Positions 1 through 6,000 of a stretch of 7,377 bases of DNA are shown piece by piece. The DNA is from an uncultured Acetatifactor sp. (GTDB taxonomy: Bacteria; Bacillota; Clostridia; Lachnospirales; Lachnospiraceae), in the NCBI GenBank assembly GCA_910578215.1, contig CAJTPH010000052.1, positions 1-7,377 of the forward strand, read 5' to 3'. The notes under the pieces were generated by a model. It ran no database searches. It saw only the letters and a list, made by a program, of their open reading frames with translations, and was not told the origin of the DNA. A program made the position numbers and the translations under genes. Position 1 is the stretch's first letter. Every line of letters begins with the position of its first letter.

Positions 1-1
1 T

Positions 2-20
2 ATAGACCATGTCTATTTTT
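2..20 (+). terminator. short hairpin plus T-run, possible intrinsic terminator
   Basis: Bases 2-7 (ATAGAC) pair perfectly with 11-16 (GTCTAT) around a three-base loop, and a TTTT run follows at 17-20. The stem is only 6 bp and rather AT-rich, so alone this is a weak terminator. Its position immediately before a tape-measure-like start matches the stronger terminators at 1491-1517 and 2961-2990, which also sit just before tape-measure starts. The gene it would terminate lies outside the window; by analogy a zinc-ribbon gene is predicted there. The stem may extend left of the window. Confidence 0.35.
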
Positions 21-31
21 ATGAAATTAAT

Positions 32-655
32 TTGCGAAACTTATTATACGTCATCGAGTTAATCGCAGCTCTCAAAAAGGGTGCCAGTAAAAAGCAGATA
101 CAGGAAGACGCAAAAAACTTGGGAGATATTAAAGTCCCTTTAGTTGGTACGCTTAATAAAGCCGGAACTAAGGCGCAATTAAAGCGGGATTTATCTTCAA
201 TGAATGGAACTGTAAATCTGACAGGTAAGTTTAATGGCAAAGGTGTTACTGCATCAGTAAAACAGGCTACAGCACAAGCGCAGAAACAGGCAAACGCTAC
301 ACCTGTCCAAATGTCTTTTGCTGTTAAGAAAGAGAATTTAATAAATGACATAAAATTATTGGCACAACAGAATAGCCGTTTATTCAAGGATACGGATGTG
401 TCAATAAAGTATAATACTTTGTTGGATAATGCAGAAATGGCCAAGAACACGGTAGAGCTGAGTACATTGAGGACACAATTAGGGTCTCTCCGTTCGGAAT
501 TGAAAATAACTGGGAATGCTGGATTAACAATGACAGATGCGCTCAAAAACGGACTCTCCAAAGTTTTACAATTATTTGACGGTCATGGGATCATAATGCA
601 GTTTACAGCTCGGTTGCGTAATGCATGGAAAGAAGCAAAATGTTCGATTGTATGA
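32..655 (+). pseudogene. truncated phage tail tape measure protein, N-terminal fragment (TMP-A)
   Basis: This 207-residue frame starts at TTG 32. Its first residues (LLYVIELIAALKKGASKKQI) align with the start of the full TMP at 3020 (EFYLDLIASLQQAKSKKQV), and both begin with TTG. The pattern continues through the Lys/Gln/Ala-rich helical stretch to NAGLTMTDALKNGLSKVLQL, which corresponds to about residues 190-230 of TMP-C. The homology ends at about base 639 (residue 202), just before the TP901-type core would begin. The last four residues (CSIV) and the TGA at 653-655 come from joined, out-of-frame DNA of the helical-protein repeat. No stop interrupts the TMP part, so truncation may be recent or the fragment may still be made. 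No convincing ribosome binding site precedes the TTG, and the frame is open to the window edge. An ATG at 21 would read CETYY and then lose frame; a 2-base gain in TTATTATA could explain this. Identity as a TMP fragment is fairly sure; function is doubtful. Confidence 0.75.
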
Positions 656-816
656 CAGAAGCGGATCAGAAAAGATTCTGTGAAGGTATGTTTCAGAAGA
701 AGGGATTTTTTGAAGATGCTTATAAGAATATAATGGATGTTTTTCGTAGTGCAATGAAAAGTGAAAAAGAGAATAATATTGCAGGGGGTGATAGGTATGT
801 AGAGATTGGCGAGTAA
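640..816 (+). pseudogene. C-terminal remnant of the helical hypothetical protein found intact-like at 1808
   Basis: The frame from ATG 640 (also open from ATG 625, inside TMP-A) reads MFDCMTEADQKRFCEGMFQ and then a charged helical tail. It matches residues 121-184 of the protein at 1808-2362, with few substitutions and one in-frame 6-codon loss near the C-terminus. The 5' two thirds of the gene are missing and replaced by TMP-A sequence, so this is a deletion remnant, not a separate gene family. A 58- to 63-residue peptide could still be translated, but neither ATG has a clear ribosome binding site. The TAA stop overlaps the ATG of a 24-codon frame. Confidence 0.8.
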
Positions 817-890
817 TGAACAGAAAATACGTTCGGGATTTTGCGGGAAATGGTTGCAATGGAGGTAAATATGTAGTATTATGTTTATAA
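816..890 (+). CDS. 24-residue small ORF, overlapping upstream stop (copy 1)
   Basis: ATG 816 shares a base with the TAA at 814-816 (TAATG), an arrangement typical of translational coupling. The frame reads MNRKYVRDFAGNGCNGGKYV then VLCL and stops at 888-890. The copy at 2362-2436 keeps the same length and 20 of 24 residues. The four changed codons are all amino-acid-changing, so selection on the peptide is not shown. It may be a real small protein, a coupling element that brings ribosomes toward the zinc-ribbon gene 33 bases downstream, or chance. I do not recognise the peptide. Confidence 0.35.
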   Translation: MNRKYVRDFAGNGCNGGKYVVLCL

Positions 891-922
891 GTTAAGGAAA
901 GCAGTAATGCAGAGGTGGGGAT

Positions 923-1465
923 ATGGCGAAAATTGTATGTGAGGCTTGCGGCTCAAGTTTCCCGTTAGAGCGGGCGAAGGATATGAATTGTCCTGTATGT
1001 GGGGCTGCTTTGTGGGATGAAGAAATTGAAAGTGTAGATAGCGAAGCTGTTGAGTCAAAAGCTGATGAACTGGAAAATGGTTTAATGTATTTTGATGAAA
1101 TAATGATTTTTGAAAGAAAACCTGAAAATAGTGGTGTTTTGACATATTGCAGTGAGTGTAAACAAATGGATTCATTGGATTTGGATTTGTTTGAAAAACT
1201 TGTTGATAAAGAATATGTCATATTAAAGGACAACATCACAGTTACCTGTACAGGCTGCGGTAAAGAACATAAACCAAGAAAAATCCTTTACAAAAGGAAA
1301 GATCATTATGCTCCCCCGCTTCCCCGCTGTCCGGTATGCAATTCAGCCATGCTAAAGAAGATCACCACAGGGTCAAAGTTTCTGGCGGCGGCGACATTGG
1401 GTGCATTTGCTCTCCCATATAACAGCAAAACATTTGAATGTAAGGACTGTGGCTACCGTTTCTAA
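923..1465 (+). CDS. multi-zinc-ribbon protein 1 (six CxxC pairs)
   Basis: This 180-residue protein has six CxxC pairs at residues 6-9, 23-26, 76-79, 109-112, 136-139 and 173-176, enough for three zinc ribbons. The first ribbon (CEACGSSF...CPVCGAAL) is followed by an acidic linker (about 32-70, rich in Glu/Asp). The C-terminal ribbon has an unusually long, hydrophobic spacer (GSKFLAAATLGAFALP, about 150-165) before FECKDCGYRF, a pattern I associate with small zinc-ribbon proteins in Bacillota phages and plasmids. No catalytic motif is visible; zinc binding and a protein- or nucleic-acid-contact role are inferred. The start at ATG 923 has GAGGTGG at 912-918 with good spacing, and the repeat at 2468 has the same layout. 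An earlier ATG at 907 is out of frame. The N-terminus resembles the protein at 2468 (CxxCGSSF, CPVCGA), so the two are probably distant paralogues. It is followed by a terminator. Confidence 0.85.
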   Translation: MAKIVCEACGSSFPLERAKDMNCPVCGAALWDEEIESVDSEAVESKADELENGLMYFDEIMIFERKPENSGVLTYCSECKQMDSLDLDLFEKLVDKEYVILKDNITVTCTGCGKEHKPRKILYKRKDHYAPPLPRCPVCNSAMLKKITTGSKFLAAATLGAFALPYNSKTFECKDCGYRF

Positions 1466-1490
1466 AACTGAATAATCAATTAACTATCAA

Positions 1491-1517
1491 AGGCATTCCA
1501 TTATGGGGTGCTTTTTT
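1491..1517 (+). terminator. intrinsic terminator after zinc-ribbon gene 1
   Basis: AGGCATTCCA at 1491-1500 pairs along its whole length with TGGGGTGCTT at 1504-1513 (three G-T pairs included), leaving a three-base loop and running into six Ts at 1512-1517. It begins about 25 bases after the zinc-ribbon stop codon and lies before the tape-measure-like start at 1554, so it separates the two. Confidence 0.8.
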
Positions 1518-1553
1518 GATGCAGAAATATGTATTAAGGAAGGAAATCAAAGA

Positions 1554-1676
1554 ATGAGTAATAGTGAATCAAATTTTAGGATTATGCTTCAGGCAATACT
1601 TGATAAGGTTAAGTCAATTGCAAATATTAAGGGTGATATAAAGGCAATTGAACCAAGCGCAGCACTACACATATAA
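1554..1676 (+). pseudogene. tape-measure-like N-terminal remnant (TMP-B), 40 codons
   Basis: ATG 1554 is preceded by AAGGAAGG at 1536-1543, a usable ribosome binding site with a 10-base gap. The product begins MSNSESNFRIMLQAILDKVK and continues through IANIKGDIKAIEP. This fits the opening of phage tape measure proteins, a short helix with an L.A.L pattern and then a DIK-type segment, and lines up with FYLDLIASLQQA...NADIKILEK in TMP-C. After IEP (about base 1652) the resemblance ends and the frame stops at 1674-1676. I read it as the 5' stub of a third tape-measure gene whose remainder was deleted. The match is short, so a small independent peptide gene cannot be excluded. Confidence 0.6.
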
Positions 1677-1677
1677 T
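1648..1677 (+). promoter_or_regulatory. candidate sigma-A promoter upstream of the helical-protein gene
   Basis: TTGAAC at 1648-1653 is followed after 18 bases by a perfect TATAAT at 1672-1677. Transcription would start near 1684, downstream of the terminator at 1491-1517, and would serve the helical-protein gene, the small ORF and zinc-ribbon gene 2. The site overlaps the last codons of the TMP-B stub, close to a deletion junction, so it may be created or preserved by the rearrangement. In AT-rich DNA such matches also occur by chance. Confidence 0.4.
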
Positions 1678-1807
1678 AATTCAATTTAATCTGAAAATCT
1701 CAGAAAATCGTGGGCGGCTATATATAACCGCATGAACACCAACAATTAATAACCAATAACAATTTAAACAAGACAACTGAATATGGAATGAGAAGAAATC
1801 GGATGAT
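1677..1807. other. non-coding stretch spanning a probable deletion junction
   Basis: No gene is visible here. The region is AT-rich and A-biased. It contains a short GC hairpin (GCGG 1714-1717 with CCGC 1728-1731, AT-rich interior with one mismatch and no T-run after it), a 10-base near-repeat (GAAAATC at 1693-1699 and 1703-1709) and a repeated AACAATT (1741-1747, 1758-1764). The frame of the next gene is open back to a TGA at 1778-1780, so the ancestral start of that gene may have been lost in this interval. Confidence 0.5.
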
Positions 1808-2362
1808 GTGGAGCGTCCGGTTTGGGGACCTGTGGAGATTAACTATGAAGATGGAATACGGAGGAAAGTCATTACGGAAAATCAAGTAATTATTGTAGAC
1901 AGTAATATTAGCCTGGACAATATCTATAAGGCTATAGGATATTTGACGCCAGAACATCAAGCAAATATCCTCGTAAATTATAAACTCACAGAATTATATG
2001 ATATATTCGCCAATAATGAAGGCTACGAGGAGTATATTAATAACTTATTTAACGTATCCAATGAATACATGAAAAGGGCAATTGCACTTTCGGCGCTTCA
2101 TACAGAAGCATTCATGCAAAGCAGGAAGAAAGACGGAAAATTTGATCCTGCGGCTACTATGTGTGAGATGTTTGAATGTATGACAGAAGCGGATCAGAAA
2201 AGATTCTGTGAAGGTATGTTTCAGAAGAAGGGATTTTTTGAGGATGCTTATAAGAATATGATGGATGTTTTTCGGAGTGCAATGAAAAGTGAAAAAGAGA
2301 ATAATATTGTAGGGGGTGATGAGAATATTGAGGGTGATAAGTATGTAGAGATTAGCCGGTAA
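1808..2362 (+). CDS. hypothetical helical protein, possibly 5'-truncated
   Basis: I do not recognise this 184-residue protein. From GTG 1808 it begins MERPVWGPVEINYEDGIRRK, a short beta-like, charged N-terminus. It then becomes almost wholly helical from about residue 35: KAIGYLTPEHQANILVNYKL, then YEEYINNLFNVSNEYMKRAI, and a Cys/Phe-rich amphipathic part (MFECMTEADQKRFCEGMFQ, residues 121-139). The tail is charged and acidic. No signal peptide or membrane segment is seen. No good ribosome binding site precedes the GTG, and the frame runs open back to 1781, so the true start may be different or deleted; the gene follows a rearrangement scar. Residues 121-184 are duplicated at 640-816. Its stop overlaps a 24-codon ORF and a zinc-ribbon gene follows, both before a tape-measure gene. 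Position just upstream of a TMP would suit a tail assembly chaperone, but no frameshift site with a continuing frame was found, so this is only a guess. Confidence 0.65.
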   Translation: MERPVWGPVEINYEDGIRRKVITENQVIIVDSNISLDNIYKAIGYLTPEHQANILVNYKLTELYDIFANNEGYEEYINNLFNVSNEYMKRAIALSALHTEAFMQSRKKDGKFDPAATMCEMFECMTEADQKRFCEGMFQKKGFFEDAYKNMMDVFRSAMKSEKENNIVGGDENIEGDKYVEISR

Positions 2363-2470
2363 TGGACAGAAGGTACGTTCGGGATTTTGTGGGAAATGGT
2401 TGCAATGGAGGTGAATATGTAGTATTATGTTTATAAGTTAAGGAAAGCAGTAATGTGGAGGTGGGGTATG
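2168..2470 (+). repeat. direct repeat copy 2 (helical-protein 3' end plus zinc-ribbon leader)
   Basis: This is the partner of 640-925, about 94% identical by hand alignment and separated from it by about 1.53 kb. Copy 2 keeps 18 bp (six codons) that copy 1 lacks; the extra segment is bounded by GGTGAT hexamers, so copy 1 probably lost it by slippage. Identity ends at the start codon of zinc-ribbon gene 2. Recombination between the copies would remove zinc-ribbon gene 1, the TMP-B stub and the 5' part of the helical gene. Confidence 0.92.
2362..2436 (+). CDS. 24-residue small ORF, overlapping upstream stop (copy 2)
   Basis: ATG 2362 overlaps the TAA of the helical-protein gene (TAATG). The frame reads MDRRYVRDFVGNGCNGGEYV then VLCL, with the same length as the copy at 816-890 and four substitutions (N/D, K/R, A/V, K/E). 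Retention of an open frame in both copies and the overlap with an upstream stop favour translation by coupling. The repeat is young, however, so conservation alone is weak evidence. Function unknown. Confidence 0.38.
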   Translation: MDRRYVRDFVGNGCNGGEYVVLCL

Positions 2471-2935
2471 GGACAGGATGATGTAAAGTGCCTAAAATGT
2501 GGCAGTAGTTTTAGTAGGATGTTTTTAATGGGCAAGCAAGGAAATGCTGATGTATGTCCGGTGTGTGGAGCGGATATGCAAAATGTAGATGAACACCCAG
2601 AATGGATTACATGGTGGTATTACAAGGATGAAGAAACTCAATGTTTTACCTTGAGAGATGAGCCTATTGATTTGGAAAAGTGGACTGATACAAAGCTTAT
2701 TAAAGAATTTAAAGCCCCGCCCAGAGATTCGTCAGGTAGTTCAGAAAAGGCAAAAGAAATATTGCGTACTTATGTACCTGATGCGTTTGCGGAACCCAAG
2801 GAAATACCTAAAGTAAAATGCCCTTATTGCTTCAGCAGTGAGGTACAGATTATTCCCAGGAAATTTAGTCTGTTGACAGGTTTTGCAACTAATAAATTCG
2901 ACAGGGTATGTCTCAGGTGTAAGAGAAAGTTTTGA
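2468..2935 (+). CDS. zinc-ribbon protein 2 (two ribbons, phage type)
   Basis: From ATG 2468 the product has 155 residues. CxxC pairs lie at residues 8-11, 30-33, 118-121 and 148-151, giving an N-terminal ribbon (CLKCGSSF...CPVCGAD) and a C-terminal ribbon ending RVCLRCKRKF. Between them are an aromatic patch (EWITWWYYKDE, about 45-55), a segment with KEFKAPP, and a helix ending EILRTYVPDAF. The C-terminal RKFSLLTGFATNK spacer is a form I recognise from small Bacillota phage zinc-ribbon proteins; no enzyme activity is expected. I prefer ATG 2468 over the in-frame ATG 2453 because GGAGGTGG at 2457-2464 sits directly before it and because the equivalent early ATG in the repeat copy (907) is out of frame. 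A terminator follows, then the tape measure gene. The role is unknown; the repeated position next to TMP starts suggests a tail-module accessory protein. Confidence 0.85.
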   Translation: MGQDDVKCLKCGSSFSRMFLMGKQGNADVCPVCGADMQNVDEHPEWITWWYYKDEETQCFTLRDEPIDLEKWTDTKLIKEFKAPPRDSSGSSEKAKEILRTYVPDAFAEPKEIPKVKCPYCFSSEVQIIPRKFSLLTGFATNKFDRVCLRCKRKF

Positions 2936-2960
2936 AAATTTAATATGGTATAACAAATTT

Positions 2961-2990
2961 AGAGAGATTGCTTCCATGATCTCTCTTTTA
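2961..2990 (+). terminator. intrinsic terminator between zinc-ribbon gene 2 and the tape measure gene
   Basis: AGAGAGAT at 2961-2968 pairs perfectly with ATCTCTCT at 2979-2986 around a 10-base loop, and a T-rich tail follows. It starts 25 bases after the zinc-ribbon stop and ends about 30 bases before the TTG of the tape measure gene. Tape-measure expression from upstream would need read-through. Confidence 0.75.
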
Positions 2991-3004
2991 TTATGTTCAA
3001 AAAT

Positions 3005-3010
3005 AGGAGG
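3005..3010 (+). promoter_or_regulatory. ribosome binding site that fixes the TTG start of the tape measure gene
   Basis: A full AGGAGG lies nine bases before TTG 3020. The strong site supports the unusual TTG start and argues against the internal ATG codons, the first of which is 34 codons into the frame with no comparable site. Confidence 0.85.
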
Positions 3011-3019
3011 ATAAGATAA

Positions 3020-6000
3020 TTGAGTAAAGAATTTTATTTAGACCTTATAGCAAGCCTTCAGCAAGCTAAGTCGAAAAAGCAGGTAAATGCTGATATTAAG
3101 ATATTAGAGAAAGCAATCAACATGTTAAGGCTTACGGCAACGCTTACAAAGGGCGATACCAAAAGAGAAATTAACAATTATATTAAAGAATTAAGCGGAA
3201 AACTTGATTATATAAAATTAAAAGGGAAAATTGATGACAAAAAACTAAAGCGCGAAATTGAAAACAGCCTGCATAATATGACTTTCAAGGAGATTGACGC
3301 TTTAAATATTGACAGCAATAAAGCCAAGCTGAAACTGCAAAAAGCCATGGCAGATATGAAGGCATATGCGGAGAAAATACCGATATCTGTAAATGTCAGC
3401 CTGAAAAAAGAAAAGCTGGGTAATGACCTGACGACATTCCTTAATAAAAACAGCAAACTAAGAGAATCAAGTATTCTTTTGGCAGAAAGCGAAAAAATCA
3501 GGGAACTGATTGACTCGGTAGATGATAAGGGAACGCTGAGGAATGCAACAGATGCATTCAGCCTGTTTAAGTCGGAAGTTATCAGTACGGGATATGCAGG
3601 CAAAAGCACTTCCCAGAAAATCAAGGACATGCTTGGGCATATTACAAAAATTGGCAGCTTCTTTGGAGTGGCTTCATTAGCGTTAAATAATTTCAGAAAG
3701 TCATTATCGACATTGCGCTCAAATGATACCATATTGACAGAGATAAGCAAGACCTCTGAAATGACCAAGAGGCAACTCAAAGAACTTGGGGACGAAGCTT
3801 TTAAGGTGGCAAGCAAGTACGGGCAGCTATCTGGAAATTATCTGCTTGGCGTCCAGGAAATGGCACGGTCTGGTTATGAATCCTTGTCAAAAGAACTTGC
3901 TGAACTGTCATTACTTGCGCAATCGGCGGGGGATATGACAGCAGACAGCGCGAATAATTATTTGTTAGCTACGGATGCCGCCTATAAATATAGTGGAAGT
4001 GTTGAGAAATTAAATGCTGCGCTTGACGGGGCGAACTATATAAGTAATAAAAATAGTGCATCATTAACCGACATTGCCGACGCAACTCGCGTATCAGCTT
4101 CATTTGCTGCAAATGCCGGAGTTGCTATTGATGAACTTACAGCGGCAGAAGCAACAATGATCGCGGTAACGAAAAGAAGCGGCTCCGAAATTGGACGCGC
4201 TTTTAGAAGTATTGTTCTCAATCTTCAACAGGTATCAGGTGAATTTGATGGTGAGGTTATAGATGAAGAACAGCTTAAGAAAGTAGAAAAAACATGCCAT
4301 GATTTAGGTGTTGAGCTTGAATATATGAAAGATGGTGTACCCACACTCAGGAACACAATGGATGTTCTTAGGGATTTGGCAGAGGTGTATAATTCCTTAC
4401 CGGATAATAGTGCAGAAAAGCAAGGTTTGATATCAAGTTTGGGTGGGAAATACCATGCTAACAGTCTGAGTGCCCTTCTCAGCCGATGGGATTTGTACGA
4501 AAAAATGTTAAGCGAATTTTCCCAAGGAACGGGTTCAGCACTGGAAGAAGCAGAGAAAACGGCTGACTCATGGGAAGGGCGTATTGCGAAGCTTCAGAAC
4601 TCATGGGACAGTTTTATTAATACACTCACAAATAAGGAAGCAATAAAGGGCGGCATTTCATTCTTTGACAGGCTCATCCAAGGGGCTACAGAATTAACAA
4701 ATGCGATAGGCGAGATCCCTGTTGTCCTCACTGCTTTGAATTCTGCGCTTGTTATGACCAATAAGGATTATGGCATTACCCAGATATGGAACAAAGATAA
4801 CGGGAAGATTGATCTGCAAGGCAATATATTTGGGATAGATATAACAAACATCAAAAATATGAAAAAGCACTTTGCGGAAGCGGAAGGGGCTATTGCTGGA
4901 TGGAACAAGGAAGTACTTAAGGGCAATGTAGATATTAATGATTTTAACGAAGCGATAGTCAAAAACAATACTCAATTTAAAGCATACCTCTCCACCTGTT
5001 CCAAAGATGCGCCAGCGTCCCTTGAGGGTTATAAAGCCCATCTCAAAGCAGCCGGGGTAAGTACAGATGCGTTGAGATTGAAAACTATCCTTCTCAATTC
5101 CGCGATTACCATGTTGGGCGGATGGGCTATACAGTTCTTAGTAACAGGCTTATATCAGTTATTTCAAGTAAGCAATAACGTAGCAGAAAAAGCACAGGAA
5201 TTAGGCAACACATTTAAATCCACAAAATCTGACATAGATGATTATAAATCCAAAATAGAAGATTTATACAAGGTAATCAATGACAATGGATCTTCAATCT
5301 CTGATGTAACAGAAGCACGTAAAAATCTTATGGTTATTCAAGATGAGCTTATTGAGAAGTTTGGTGACGAAGAAGGAGCAATAAAAAACATTACAGATGC
5401 AATTGGTGGACAAGCGGATGCACTTGATGAACTTACTGAAAAACAGTGGCAGGAAGCAAAGAATAAGTTTAATGATGGCGATTTCCTGAATGATATTGGC
5501 AATTGGATGGACGGTTATGAAGACAACTTTGACCGTATGGTTAATGAAATGGAAAACTACTATTTTGTATTTTCCCTTGAAAAATCCAAGCGAAATAGTG
5601 ATTTCGTAAAAGCCTTGGAAGATGCAGGATATGAATTTGATTCATTATTTGGAACGTTAACATTGCATGGCCCATTGGAATCTGTCTATGATGATATCAT
5701 TAAAATCCAGAAGATTGCAGAAGATTATGGCGCCCCTAATAGTTTAATAAAAGAATTGAGAGAAGAGGCAAACCGGGAAAAGAACTCTCTTGAAAGGTAT
5801 AGGAATATATGGGACACACATATTCTGCGTGATGTGATCTTAGAGAATGAAGACCTGACGCAAAGCTGGAACGATGTGAATGAAGCATATTCAGATTACA
5901 GGAAAGCATTTGAAGCTGGTGATAAGGATGCTCAAAATAATGCTATTGGTGAATTTGCCCAATCCTTAAATGAGGTTCTGGATAATTCAGATGTAAAAGA

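Larger units (their letters stand above)
640..925 (+). repeat. direct repeat copy 1 (helical-protein 3' end plus zinc-ribbon leader)
   Basis: This segment matches 2168-2470 at about 94% identity by hand alignment, with 17 mismatches and two length differences. It has lost 18 bp between two GGTGAT hexamers and gained one base just before the zinc-ribbon ATG. It starts at the junction with the TMP-A fragment and ends at the start codon of the zinc-ribbon gene at 923, after which the two loci are no longer alignable at DNA level. It carries the last 59 codons of the helical gene, the 24-codon ORF and the zinc-ribbon ribosome binding site. Confidence 0.92.

Noticed and set aside
19..561. Long open frame on the minus strand opposite TMP-A
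   Set aside because: It mirrors the Lys/Ala-rich coding frame on the + strand, has no ribosome binding site and a composition typical of antisense shadow frames.
1711..1732. GC hairpin as a terminator
   Set aside because: The stem is four pairs plus a mismatch and two AT pairs, and no T-run follows; it is only noted in the non-coding entry.
1741..1764. AACAATT direct repeat as an operator or integration site
   Set aside because: Seven-base repeats in such A-rich DNA are expected by chance and no second copy in a functional context was seen.
2285..2345. Programmed frameshift, as in tail assembly chaperones upstream of tape measure genes
   Set aside because: GAAAAAG and GGGGG runs exist near the end of the helical gene, but the shifted frames hit stops within a few codons and give no extension domain.
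3208..3816. About 200-codon minus-strand frame within the tape measure gene, plus shorter ones at 4036-4221, 4694-5041 and 6700-6999
   Set aside because: All lie opposite a clearly coding TMP with recognised domains; their Ser/Leu/Phe-rich products are shadows of Lys/Glu-rich codons.
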